From positions 930,001 to 994,000 of the forward strand of contig CP073691.1 in the NCBI GenBank assembly GCA_018228685.1: a DNA stretch of 64,000 nucleotides, read 5' to 3'. Numbering within the stretch: position 1 is the first letter of the stretch; every line of letters begins with the position of its first letter. A program made the position numbers and the translations under genes. The DNA comes from Clostridiaceae bacterium Marseille-Q4149 (GTDB lineage: Bacteria; Bacillota; Clostridia; Oscillospirales; Oscillospiraceae). The notes under the pieces were generated by a model. It was given only the letters and a program-made list of their open reading frames with translations. It was not told the DNA's origin and did not search any database. This document shows positions 39,382 to 47,451 of the stretch, in pieces.

Positions 39382-39996
39382 TCAGTCTTCCACCAGGCCT
39401 ATGAGCAGGCTGCCATCCCGAACAGACACCGTAATGGGCTGTCCCACAAAGTGGTTGCTGACGCCCAGGGGAAACTCCGCCGTCAGCACCGCGTGGTGCA
39501 GGGGATACTGGCCTCCCTGGATGCTGACGTCCCTAGCGTCGGCTCCCAGGCAGAACACCGACAGAATGCCCCGGTCCCGGGCGGGGAAGGTGACGGTGCC
39601 GCCGCATACGGCGGTGTACCGCTCCCCCTGGCCATACAGCCAGCCCTGAGCCCCCCGCCGGGCCAGGTACAGCAGGGCCTGGAAATTGGCGATGGTGTGG
39701 TCCGTCCGGCGGCCCCCCATGCCGCCGTAGATGTGGAACTCCGTTTCCCCGCGCTCCAGGCCGGTTTTCACCGCCAGCATGGTGTCGGTGTCGTCCTTCT
39801 CCACCGGCACCCGGAGGATGTTGGGGAAGTCGGGCTGGGTGCTGAGGGAGTCGAAATCCCCCAGCAGCAGGTCCGGAGTGATGCCGGTCTTGCGGCAGGC
39901 CAGCCAGCCGCCATCGGCGGCGATGATAAAGTCGTCGGCCCGGGGACAGCGGTCCAGGCCGTAAAAGCTGCCTGCACCGAAAATATAGCATGCCAT
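39382..39996 (-). CDS. thiN: Thiamine pyrophosphokinase
   Basis: Makes thiamine diphosphate from thiamine and ATP. The 204-aa protein has the N-terminal catalytic domain with AADGG, DLLLGDFDS, EKDDTDTM and GGRRTDHTIAN, all TPK signatures, and a C-terminal beta-sandwich thiamine-binding domain. In many Firmicutes thiN follows rsgA-rpe; here it lies 32 kb away from rsgA with coaX, another cofactor gene. The start ATG at 39996 is preceded by GAGGAAA, 9 nt after the stop of the Nim-like gene. Confidence 0.95.
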   Translation of the reverse strand: MACYIFGAGSFYGLDRCPRADDFIIAADGGWLACRKTGITPDLLLGDFDSLSTQPDFPNILRVPVEKDDTDTMLAVKTGLERGETEFHIYGGMGGRRTDHTIANFQALLYLARRGAQGWLYGQGERYTAVCGGTVTFPARDRGILSVFCLGADARDVSIQGGQYPLHHAVLTAEFPLGVSNHFVGQPITVSVRDGSLLIGLVED

Positions 39997-40005
39997 AGTG
40001 TTTCC

Positions 40006-40497
40006 TCAGTCGTGATGATGGTGGGGCGCTTCGGCGGCGGTGTTTTCCTTGCCGGTAAGCTCCCGGGGGGTGATCCGGATCACCTTTGTGGCGGGGCCGT
40101 ATTTTTCCACGGACTCCGTGAAGCGGCCCATGCCCTTGGGATCAAAGGCGGAGCACAGCAGAAGCAGGGCCCGGGTCCACTCGCCCTGGTCCGTCACCAC
40201 CTCCGCCCGGCCCCGCAGAACGGCGCTGGCATAGGCCATGGTGAAGGCGTTGGGCACCGCCGTGGCGTGGGACACCGCCGACAGGCACACCTCGGCCCCG
40301 TCCTTCAGAAGCTCCCACTTTTCTCCGGCTCCGGCGCAGTGGAAATAGACCACGTGGTACTCCTCGTCCACGGCCTGGTTCACCGGCACGGCATAGGGGC
40401 GGCCCTGGCTGTCCGTCAGGGACAGGGTGGCATAGGGGGCCTTTTTCAGCACCTCCCAGGCAAAGCTCCGGTCCCGTTCTCTGTCTTTTCTTCGCAT
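40006..40497 (-). CDS. Pyridoxamine 5'-phosphate oxidase-like flavin-binding protein (NimA-like)
   Basis: A 163-aa split-barrel protein of the group related to 5-nitroimidazole reductases. It starts MRRKDRE, the typical first residues of that group, and continues with YATLSLTDSQGRPYAVPVN and VVYFHCAGAGEKWELL, the cofactor-binding region. The start at 40497 is set by AAAGGAGG 7 nt upstream. An unusual feature is the natural C-terminal tail ending PHHHHD, which could bind a metal. Whether it reduces nitroimidazoles or another substrate cannot be told from sequence. Confidence 0.83.
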   Translation of the reverse strand: MRRKDRERDRSFAWEVLKKAPYATLSLTDSQGRPYAVPVNQAVDEEYHVVYFHCAGAGEKWELLKDGAEVCLSAVSHATAVPNAFTMAYASAVLRGRAEVVTDQGEWTRALLLLCSAFDPKGMGRFTESVEKYGPATKVIRITPRELTGKENTAAEAPHHHHD

Positions 40498-40532
40498 GTT
40501 TCTTCCTCCTTTGCCGCCGGGCGGCTGTTTAC

Positions 40533-40561
40533 AGTTTGCACCAAAAGGCATGGTTTGTCAA
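40533..40561 (-). promoter_or_regulatory. Putative promoter for the NimA-like/thiN genes
   Basis: Read on the minus strand, TTGACA (40561-40556) is followed after 17 nt by CAAACT (40538-40533). The -35 is perfect and the -10 poor. The 115-bp divergent gap must also hold the superoxide dismutase promoter, for which TTTACA at about 40529 is the only weak candidate. Confidence 0.45.
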
Positions 40562-40612
40562 CGGCGGCATACCATGGAAGCAGGAAATTTTTTCGGAAAG
40601 GAACTGCCTGCC

Positions 40613-41236
40613 ATGACTTATCCCTATATCCTGCCGCCGCTGCCCTATGCCCCGGCGGCTCTGGAGCCAAACCTGGGGCGCTCGTCGGTGCGGCTGCACC
40701 ACGACGCGTTCTTTGCCGCCTATGTGGACCGGCTCAACGGGGCGTTGGTGCCCTGGACCCAATATCAGGACTGGCCGCTGGAGCGGCTGCTGCTGCACTG
40801 GTGCCAGCTGCCCCGGACCCTGGGCCAGGCAGTGCGCCGCTATGGCGGGGGCGTGTATAACCACGGGCTGTATTTTTCCTCCCTGGCCCCGGCCCGGACC
40901 ACCAAGCCCTCCGGGGAGCTGCTGGCGGAGGTGGAGCACAGCTTCGGCTCCGTGGAGGGGCTGCACCGCAGCCTGAAGAACGCCGCCATGAGCGTGTTCG
41001 GCAGCGGATGGGTGTGGCTGGTGTGCTGCTCCGGGGGGCTGCAGGTCACCTGCACCGCCAACCAGGACACGCCGCTGCCTCTGTGGCCGCTGTTCAACGT
41101 GGACCTGTGGGAGCACGCATTTATCCCGGACTATGAAAACCGGCGGGAGGACTATGTGGAGGCAGCGCTGGCCATCATCGACTGGGATGCGGCCTCCCGC
41201 CGGTTCCGGGAGCGGACGGCAGGGAAGGGGGAGTGA
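40613..41236 (+). CDS. Superoxide dismutase, Fe/Mn family
   Basis: Converts superoxide to oxygen and peroxide in the cytoplasm. The 207-aa protein has the full family layout from LPPLPYAPAALEPNLG to WEHAFIPDYENRR. All metal ligands are present: His29, His84 (YNHGLYF), Asp164 and His168 (NVDLWEHAF). Gln151 in ANQDTPL with Gly at the alternative position suggests a manganese-type site. Phe33-Phe34 replace the two histidines that follow the first ligand in most enzymes (HHxxHHxxY); Tyr37 is kept. ATG 40613 has AAGGAA about 10 nt upstream; there is no signal peptide. Confidence 0.93.
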   Translation: MTYPYILPPLPYAPAALEPNLGRSSVRLHHDAFFAAYVDRLNGALVPWTQYQDWPLERLLLHWCQLPRTLGQAVRRYGGGVYNHGLYFSSLAPARTTKPSGELLAEVEHSFGSVEGLHRSLKNAAMSVFGSGWVWLVCCSGGLQVTCTANQDTPLPLWPLFNVDLWEHAFIPDYENRREDYVEAALAIIDWDAASRRFRERTAGKGE

Positions 41237-41244
41237 AGCGCAAA

Positions 41245-41304
41245 ACGGGCGGGGCCGAAGCCCCGCCCGTCAGAGATTATCCAAAAAGGGCGTTGCCCTT
41301 TTTG
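41245..41304 (+). terminator. Two hairpins after the superoxide dismutase gene
   Basis: First a 10-bp GC-only stem (ACGGGCGGGG at 41245-41254 with 41261-41270), then CAAAAAGGGC (41282-41291) paired with GCCCTTTTTG (41295-41304). The second is a plausible terminator because the T tract forms the 3' arm. Confidence 0.7.
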
Positions 41305-41384
41305 AACAAAAGGCTTGCAGTCTGCCGCGTGCATAATTTGTCCGCCACGGGCGACCAAATTCCACACTTGCAGACTGAGAAGTA

Positions 41385-41510
41385 TTTTTTGCCAGGTACA
41401 CGCCCCGGCAAAAAATGATTCCATTTTATTTGCCGCCTGCGGACGGCAAACTCTGCGAGGCCTTTTTGACAAGCTGAGATGCAGGCACCCGTTTCACGGA
41501 TGCCTGCATC
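41385..41510. repeat. Cluster of inverted repeats between converging genes
   Basis: Three more stems: TTTTTTGCC/GGCAAAAAA (41385-41393, 41407-41415), TTTGCCG/CGGCAAA (41429-41435, 41444-41450) and GATGCAGGCA/TGCCTGCATC (41478-41487, 41501-41510). The last extends inward with CCG/CGG. No coding frame is credible in 41305-41524. At least one of these should end the DegV transcript. Confidence 0.65.
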
Positions 41511-41524
41511 GGGAGCATGATGTA

Positions 41525-42421
41525 TCAGTCCATTGCCGGGCGCTCGTCGCCCATGAAGAACACCGCCACGGTGCCGGGGCCGCTGTGGGACCCGATGATG
41601 GTGCCGATGTCGCACAGGCGGATCTTGCCCCGGAGCCTGGGGAACCGCTCCTCCAGAGCGTCGATGAGCATCTGCGCGTCCTCCGGGCACTGGGAGTGGC
41701 ACACGAAGCAGCGCTGGTCATAGTCCCGGCCGCCCTGGGCGTGCTCCTCCATGGCGTTTACCGTGGCCTCCACGGCCTTCTTCTTGCCCCGGACCTTGCT
41801 GTAGGCCTTGATGGCCCCCTTGTCGTCCAGCCGCATAATGGGGCAGATGTTCATGATGGTGGCCACCATGGCCGCCGCACCGGACACCCGGCCCGTGCGC
41901 CGGAACTGGGTCATATCGGAAGAGAAGAACTGGTGGTGCACCTTGTTGCGGTTCCGCAGCACCCACTGGGCCGTCTCCTCCAGGGTGGCCCCGGCGTCCC
42001 GCATATCCGCCGCCGTATCCACCAGCAGACCGTAGCCGGAGGAGGAGCACAGGGAGTCGATGACCACGATCTTCTTGTCGGGATACTTCTCCTGCAGCAG
42101 CTTTCCGGCGGCCTGGGCGTTGTGCACCGAGCCGGACTGGCCGGAGGTGAAGGCGATGTGCAGCAGGTCGCCCTTTTGCAGCTGCTCCTCAAAGAAATCC
42201 AGATAATCGGCCACGTTGATCTGGGACGTCTGGGGAAGCTGGCCCGCCTTCAGGAACCCGTAAAACCGGGGCAGAGCCGCCGGATCCCGGCCCATATCGT
42301 CCACATACTCCTGGTCACCCACCACATAGTGGTAAAACAGCACCGGGATGTCCCGCTGGGCCATGTACGCATAGGGCAGGTCTACCGTGGAGCAGCAGCT
42401 CAGTACAAATTTCCGTTCCAT
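41525..42421 (-). CDS. DegV-family fatty-acid-binding protein
   Basis: DegV/FakB proteins bind a fatty acid and present it to the kinase FakA. The 298-aa protein has the two-domain DegV fold: PQTSQINVADYLDFF near residue 63, HIAFTSGQSGSVHNAQAA (head-group binding loop), and GSHSGPGTVAVFF at the C-terminus, which helps bind the carboxylate. FakA is not in the window. The promoter at 42462-42489 is strong. A GGGAG ribosome site is 7 nt before the ATG. Confidence 0.92.
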   Translation of the reverse strand: MERKFVLSCCSTVDLPYAYMAQRDIPVLFYHYVVGDQEYVDDMGRDPAALPRFYGFLKAGQLPQTSQINVADYLDFFEEQLQKGDLLHIAFTSGQSGSVHNAQAAGKLLQEKYPDKKIVVIDSLCSSSGYGLLVDTAADMRDAGATLEETAQWVLRNRNKVHHQFFSSDMTQFRRTGRVSGAAAMVATIMNICPIMRLDDKGAIKAYSKVRGKKKAVEATVNAMEEHAQGGRDYDQRCFVCHSQCPEDAQMLIDALEERFPRLRGKIRLCDIGTIIGSHSGPGTVAVFFMGDERPAMD

Positions 42422-42461
42422 ATCCTTTCTCCCTTTCGATTGAATAGAACTTACTGCACAT

Positions 42462-42489
42462 ATTATACCAAAATTGGATGAAAAGTCAA
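42462..42489 (-). promoter_or_regulatory. Sigma-A promoter of the DegV gene
   Basis: On the minus strand, TTGACT (42489-42484), a 16-nt spacer and TATAAT (42467-42462) with an extended TGG element directly before it. The start codon lies about 40 nt downstream. Confidence 0.85.
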
Positions 42490-42530
42490 ACCTTCCGCCC
42501 TATACATCCGGGGCGCATTGTCCAGACGGC

Positions 42531-42561
42531 AAAAACCGGGAGCGGACTTTCGTCCGCCCCC
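42531..42561 (-). terminator. Terminator of the ECF sigma/anti-sigma operon
   Basis: On the minus strand a 10-bp stem (42561-42552 with 42547-42538, one G-U pair), GAAA loop, then CCGG and TTTTT ending at 42531. It begins 15 nt after the anti-sigma stop. Confidence 0.85.
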
Positions 42562-42576
42562 TTTTTTTTACTGCGC

Positions 42577-43974
42577 TCAGTCGTCCCGCTCCACCTCGTG
42601 GTCCAGCACGGCTCCGGTGGCGGCGTCGATGACATATTCATATTCCATGCCGCCGGACTTGAACTCCACCTCATACACGGCCCGGCCGTTTTCGTTGTCC
42701 CATTCCGCCTGCAGCTCCCAGACCTGGCTCTCGGACAGGCCCGCGTGCTTCAGGGTCGCGGCCTTGGCGGCCTGGGCGCCGATATCGGTGCTGCCGGTGC
42801 CGCCGCGAAGGTTCTCCTTCTCATAGTCCAGCACGCGGCCGGTGGCGGCGTCCACGGTGACCTCATAGGCGGCGCTGTCGGTGTGGAACTCCAGCTCATA
42901 CTCCAGTCGCCCGTCGTCATAGTCCCGCTCCGCCTTGGTAAAGACGGCGGTGGACAGACCCGCGTGCTTCAAAGCAGCGCTCTTGGCGGCCTCCATGCCA
43001 ATGTCACCGGAGGGGTTCACGGGAGTGGAGGGCTGCACATTGGCCGGGCCGCTGAGCACCTGGCCGGTATACGCCTCCACCTTATACTCCAGCTCGCCCT
43101 TGCCGGGCACCTGGAACTCCACCTCATAGTGGGCGGGATTCTCGTCCAGCTCCGGGTCCACGTCCGCGTCGGTGATGTCCGCCGTGGTCAGGCCCGCATA
43201 CCGGGCCGCCGCCTCCAGAGCCGCCGTCATGCCGATGGGCATCCCCGGGGCCCCGGCCTCGATCAGGTCCCGCAGCTCCTCCACGGACAGCTTTGCCAGC
43301 CCCTCGAAGGTCAGGCTGCCGTTCAGGGCCATGGCCTGGCGGATCAGGGCCGCCTTGCCGGTGGAGATGTTGTTGGCCTTGGCCTGCTTTTCCAGCTCCT
43401 TGTCCTGCTGCACCGTCTGGCTCAGGACAGCGGCCTGGGAGTCGCCCAAAGCGCCGCCCGCAACACTGGTCAGCTCCTGCTGAAGACGCTGAGCCCGGGC
43501 CTGGTCCTTATCCTCCACGGAGATGAGGATGGCGGAGGACAGACTGTCCAGATACCCGCACCGCACCAGGCTGCCCACGATGGCGTTCACCGCCACGTCC
43601 GCCTTGACGCCCTTCAGGTCCCGGCCTCCGTCCATATCCTCCAGCACGGCCTGGGCCTCCTGGTTCAGGGCCTGGCAGGACACCACCTTTTCCCGGCTGT
43701 TCACCCGCAGCTCGATGCTGGGATTCACGTCCAGGGACACCACCGAGGTCACGGCGTGGGCCTGCTGCACCAGCAGACCGCCGCCGCCCAGCAGCAGCAC
43801 CGCCAGGCAGGCTGCCACCGTCTGCATCCATTTCTTCATTCGGTTATTCTTCTTTTTCATAGGGACTACCGTTCCTTTCCGCTCTGTACAGCGGGAGAGC
43901 ACGCCGTCCACGTCGTCCGGCGCGGTCTTGTCCAGTGCGGCGGAAAGCCTGCGTTCCATCTGATCGTTGGTCAT
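42577..43974 (-). CDS. Membrane anti-sigma factor with RsgI-like core and three PepSY domains
   Basis: Probably binds and holds the ECF sigma factor encoded just upstream. The 465-aa protein has a short cytoplasmic N-terminus (1-48), one membrane helix (about 49-69), then SLDVNPSIELRVN (80-92), the hallmark of the middle domain of RsgI-type anti-sigma factors. A helical region follows, then three PepSY repeats (about 265-325, 345-400 and 410-465), each ending in a form of VDAATGxVLDYE. PepSY domains often inhibit peptidases or sense the cell surface. The start overlaps the sigma gene stop by ATGA. The N-terminus lacks a zinc motif. Confidence 0.85.
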   Translation of the reverse strand: MTNDQMERRLSAALDKTAPDDVDGVLSRCTERKGTVVPMKKKNNRMKKWMQTVAACLAVLLLGGGGLLVQQAHAVTSVVSLDVNPSIELRVNSREKVVSCQALNQEAQAVLEDMDGGRDLKGVKADVAVNAIVGSLVRCGYLDSLSSAILISVEDKDQARAQRLQQELTSVAGGALGDSQAAVLSQTVQQDKELEKQAKANNISTGKAALIRQAMALNGSLTFEGLAKLSVEELRDLIEAGAPGMPIGMTAALEAAARYAGLTTADITDADVDPELDENPAHYEVEFQVPGKGELEYKVEAYTGQVLSGPANVQPSTPVNPSGDIGMEAAKSAALKHAGLSTAVFTKAERDYDDGRLEYELEFHTDSAAYEVTVDAATGRVLDYEKENLRGGTGSTDIGAQAAKAATLKHAGLSESQVWELQAEWDNENGRAVYEVEFKSGGMEYEYVIDAATGAVLDHEVERDD

Positions 43975-44546
43975 CGGGCGTCATCTCCTTCCATGTAAGC
44001 TCGCATCTTTTTCAATGCTCTGTGATATTTTGACAGGACGGTTGCCAGGGGCAGGCCCAGCGCCTGACCGATTTCCCGGTGCCTCAGGCCCGCCGTGTGC
44101 AGCAGGACGATCCGCCGCTCCTCCTCTCCCAGCACCGCCAGGGCGTCCTGCAGAAGCAGCCGCTCCTGGCTGTCCAGCCCCGGGCAGTTGTCGGGGATGG
44201 CGTGCCACTCCCGGTCCTCCATGGTCACCTGGCGGCTCTCCCGCCGCAGGTGCATCAGGCACAGATTCCGGCACACCGCCAGGATCCACCCAACAGGCGA
44301 GCCTGTGGGCCGGTACTGTCCCGCCGTGTCCCAGATGTGAACGAACACGTCCTGGGTCAGGTCCTGAGCGTCGTGGGCATTGCGGAGATAGGACAGGGCC
44401 AGACCGTACACCGCCGTTCGGGTGCGGCGATATAGTTCGGCCAGATCGTCTTGGCTTCCTGCGGCCACTCCCGAAAGCAGCCGCCGAAGCTCCTGGACCT
44501 CCTCCGCAGGGAGGGATGAAGTTGTGTTGTCAATCCTGTGCAGCAT
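43971..44546 (-). CDS. ECF-type RNA polymerase sigma factor
   Basis: A 191-aa sigma-70-family factor. Region 2 (about 35-100) includes AHDAQDLTQDVFVHIWD, the core-binding helix, followed by PVGWILAVCRNLCLMHLRR, for -10 recognition. Region 4 (about 130-185) includes LGEEERRIVLLHTAGLRHREIG, for -35 recognition. There is no region 3 or 1.1, as expected for ECF factors. Translation is coupled with the anti-sigma gene. Sigma factor and membrane inhibitor presumably respond to an envelope signal. I could not identify a self-recognised promoter with confidence. Confidence 0.92.
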   Translation of the reverse strand: MLHRIDNTTSSLPAEEVQELRRLLSGVAAGSQDDLAELYRRTRTAVYGLALSYLRNAHDAQDLTQDVFVHIWDTAGQYRPTGSPVGWILAVCRNLCLMHLRRESRQVTMEDREWHAIPDNCPGLDSQERLLLQDALAVLGEEERRIVLLHTAGLRHREIGQALGLPLATVLSKYHRALKKMRAYMEGDDAR

Positions 44547-44662
44547 CTCTTTTGTCTCCTGTCATCTGGATAATGCACGGCAAGGCGGTTTTATTGCGTC
44601 CCCCGAAAAAATTTTCCCAAAATTTTTCTTTTATTTTATCATGCCGCCTCACGGATTTCCAG

Positions 44663-44689
44663 CTTGTCAAAAAATTCTTTTTTGACAAG
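44663..44689. repeat. 12-bp-arm palindrome between the sigma operon and polA
   Basis: CTTGTCAAAAAA (44663-44674), a 3-nt centre and the exact complement (44678-44689). Each arm reads TTGACA outward. It lies between diverging genes, so a terminator is not expected; an operator or divergent promoter element is more likely. No fitting -10 box was found for either TTGACA. Confidence 0.6.
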
Positions 44690-44712
44690 CCGCGTGCGTC
44701 TCTTTCTGCTCC

Positions 44713-44741
44713 TTGTACAAAAGAATAAAAAGAGGTATAAT
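44713..44741 (+). promoter_or_regulatory. Putative polA promoter
   Basis: TTGTAC (44713-44718), a 17-nt spacer and consensus TATAAT (44736-44741), 33 nt before the polA start. AGGAGG at 44760-44765 is the ribosome site. Confidence 0.7.
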
Positions 44742-44774
44742 AAAACGGATCAAACGAATTAGGAGGTCCCTTCC

Positions 44775-47417
44775 ATGAAGCTCATGGTCCTGGACGGCAA
44801 CAGTATATTGAACCGCGCCTATTACGGCATCCGCCCCCTGTCCACCCGGGAGGGGCTGTATACCCACGCGGTATACGGCTTCATCACCACCCTCCAGCGC
44901 CTGCTGGACGAGGAAAACCCGGAGGCCCTATGCGTCACCTTTGACCGCCGGGAGCCCACCTTCCGCCACCGGGCGGACGCGGATTACAAGGCCCAGCGCA
45001 AGCCCATGCCCCCGGAGCTGGCCATGCAGCTGCCGGTGATGAAGCAGGTGCTTTCGGCCATGTCCGTGCCCTGCTATGAGCTGGCGGGGTACGAGGCCGA
45101 CGACCTCATCGGCACCATCAGCCGCAAATGCCAGGCGGCGGGGTGGGACTGCGTCATCGTCACCGGCGACAAGGACAGCCTCCAGCTGATCACCGACCGC
45201 ACCAAGGTGAAGCTGGTGTCCACCCGTATGGGCCAGACCACCACCAAGGATATGACCCCGGAGACCTTCCGGGAGCAGTACGGCTTCGACCCCATCCACA
45301 TGATCGACCTGAAGGCCCTGATGGGCGACACTTCGGACAACATTCCCGGCGTGCCGGGGGTAGGGGAGAAGACTGCCATGGCCTTGGTGCAGGAATACGG
45401 CGCCATTGACGAGATCTATCGCCTGCTGCCGGACCTGCACGCCAAGCCCGCCGCCATCCGCAAGCTGACGGAGGGGGAGGAGTCCGCCCGCCACAGCTAT
45501 TGGCTGGCCACCATCGTCACCGACGCCCCCCTGGACTTTGACCCGGCGGAAAATCTCCGCCGGCCCTTCCGCCCGGAGCTGTACGACCTGTTCCTGCGGC
45601 TGGAATTTCAGAAGCTCATCGACAAATACCACCTGCGCCCCCACCAGGAGACGGCGGAGAGGCCGGAGGTTACCGCCGCGGTGGTCCCCGTCCGGACGGA
45701 GGACCAGGCCCGGGACCTGCTGGCCCAGTGGCGGCAGGCGGAGGCTGTCACCGTATATGCGATGCCGGACCTGTCCGCCCTTTCCGTCCAGTGGGACGCC
45801 GGGGAGAATGCCTCCTGGGCGGCGGAGCTGTGGACCGGGGACTATCAGGGGGACTGGCAGGCCCTGCTGGCGGCGCTGTTTGCCGCCGATATCCCCAAGG
45901 TGTCCCACAACGTCAAGGACCTGATGCGCGCCCTGCTGGACGCGGGCCTTCCGGCGGAGGGCTTCGTGTTCGACACCGCCCTGGCGGCCTATCTGCTGGA
46001 CGCCACCGCCGGGAAATACGACCTGCCCCGGCTGTTTGTGTCGTATTTCAACCAGGAGCTGGAAAAGCCCGTCCATCTGGAGCCGGACGCCTTCTCTCAT
46101 CTGGGGGACCGGTCCGCCGCCTGGGCGTCGCTGCACAGCTATGGCGCGGCGATAGAGGCCCTGCATGGTGTGCTGCTGCCCCGGCTCCGGGAACAGGGCA
46201 TGGAAAAGCTGTACTTCGATGTGGAGCTTCCTCTGTGCCGGGTGCTGGCGGATATGGAGCGCAGCGGCTTTCTGGTGGACGGCGGGGCCCTGGCCCGGTT
46301 CGGCGCGGACCTGTCCGACACCATCGACCGGCTGGAGCAGCGGATTTACGCCGCCGCCGGGCAGCAGTTCAACATCAATTCCCCCAAGCAGCTGGGAAAG
46401 GTCCTGTTTGAGGACCTGGGCCTGCCCCACGGGAAAAAGACCAAAACCGGCTGGTCCACCAACGCCGACGTGCTGGAGAAGCTGAAGGACCACCCCCTGG
46501 TGGCGGACGTGCTGACCTACCGGCAGTATGCCAAGCTGAAAAGCACCTATGCCGACGGCCTGCTGAAGGTCATCGACCCCGACGGCCGCATCCGCACCAG
46601 CTTCCAGATGACGGTAACGGCCACCGGCCGCCTGTCCTCCACGGAGCCGAATCTTCAGAATATCCCCACCCGCACGGAGCTGGGCAGCAAAATGCGGGAG
46701 ATGTTCGTGGCGGCCCCGGGCCATGTGCTGGTGGACGCCGACTATTCCCAGATCGAGCTGCGGCTGCTGGCCCACATCTCCGGCGACACCGCCATGCAGC
46801 AGGCCTTCCTGTCCGGTGCGGACTTCCACACCGTCACCGCCGCCCGGGTGTTCCATGTGCCCCAGGACCAGGTGACCCACCAGATGCGCTCCCGGGCCAA
46901 GGCCGTGAACTTCGGCATTGTCTATGGCATTTCCGCCTTCTCCCTGTCCCAGGATATTGGCGTCACGGTGCAGGAGGCCAAGGAGTATATGGACCGGTAT
47001 TTCGCCACCTATACCGGGGTGAAGCAGTATATGACGGACGTGGTGGACAAGGCCCGGGAGCAGGGCTATGTGGAGACCCTGTGGCACCGCCGCCGGGCTT
47101 TGCCGGAGCTGAAAAGCTCCAACTTCAATATGCGGTCCTTCGGCGAGCGGGTGGCCCTGAATATGCCCATCCAGGGCACGGCGGCGGACATCATCAAGCT
47201 GGCCATGGTCCGGGTCCACAGCCGCCTGGCCCGGGAGGGCCTGGCCGCCCGGCTGATTATGCAGGTCCACGATGAGCTGATCGTGGAGTGTCCGGAGGAG
47301 GAGGCCCCCCGGGTGGAGGCCCTTTTGCAGCAGGAGATGCAGGGCGTGGCGGAGCTGTCCGTCCCCCTGCTGGCGGAGGCCCACACCGGCCGCAACTGGC
47401 TGGCCGCCAAGGGCTGA
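44775..47417 (+). CDS. polA: DNA polymerase I
   Basis: Repairs DNA and removes Okazaki primers. The 880-aa protein has an N-terminal 5'-3' exonuclease domain (1-290, with YEADDLIGTI, VTGDKDSLQLI and GDTSDNIPGVPGVG). The central domain resembles the 3'-5' exonuclease but lacks the acidic motif I (DxE), so proofreading is probably absent, as in many Gram-positive enzymes. The polymerase domain follows, with TGRLSSTEPNLQNIP, motif A VDADYSQIELR, motif B RSRAKAVNFGIVYG and motif C MQVHDELI. It is followed by mrnC and rqcH on the same strand. Confidence 0.97.
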   Translation: MKLMVLDGNSILNRAYYGIRPLSTREGLYTHAVYGFITTLQRLLDEENPEALCVTFDRREPTFRHRADADYKAQRKPMPPELAMQLPVMKQVLSAMSVPCYELAGYEADDLIGTISRKCQAAGWDCVIVTGDKDSLQLITDRTKVKLVSTRMGQTTTKDMTPETFREQYGFDPIHMIDLKALMGDTSDNIPGVPGVGEKTAMALVQEYGAIDEIYRLLPDLHAKPAAIRKLTEGEESARHSYWLATIVTDAPLDFDPAENLRRPFRPELYDLFLRLEFQKLIDKYHLRPHQETAERPEVTAAVVPVRTEDQARDLLAQWRQAEAVTVYAMPDLSALSVQWDAGENASWAAELWTGDYQGDWQALLAALFAADIPKVSHNVKDLMRALLDAGLPAEGFVFDTALAAYLLDATAGKYDLPRLFVSYFNQELEKPVHLEPDAFSHLGDRSAAWASLHSYGAAIEALHGVLLPRLREQGMEKLYFDVELPLCRVLADMERSGFLVDGGALARFGADLSDTIDRLEQRIYAAAGQQFNINSPKQLGKVLFEDLGLPHGKKTKTGWSTNADVLEKLKDHPLVADVLTYRQYAKLKSTYADGLLKVIDPDGRIRTSFQMTVTATGRLSSTEPNLQNIPTRTELGSKMREMFVAAPGHVLVDADYSQIELRLLAHISGDTAMQQAFLSGADFHTVTAARVFHVPQDQVTHQMRSRAKAVNFGIVYGISAFSLSQDIGVTVQEAKEYMDRYFATYTGVKQYMTDVVDKAREQGYVETLWHRRRALPELKSSNFNMRSFGERVALNMPIQGTAADIIKLAMVRVHSRLAREGLAARLIMQVHDELIVECPEEEAPRVEALLQQEMQGVAELSVPLLAEAHTGRNWLAAKG

Positions 47418-47451
47418 TATTGCGTAACGAAACCATTAAGGAGCAAATACC

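Noticed and set aside
41315..42481. A 388-codon plus-strand frame
   Set aside because: Antisense to the DegV gene, starts in the hairpin cluster and has no motif.
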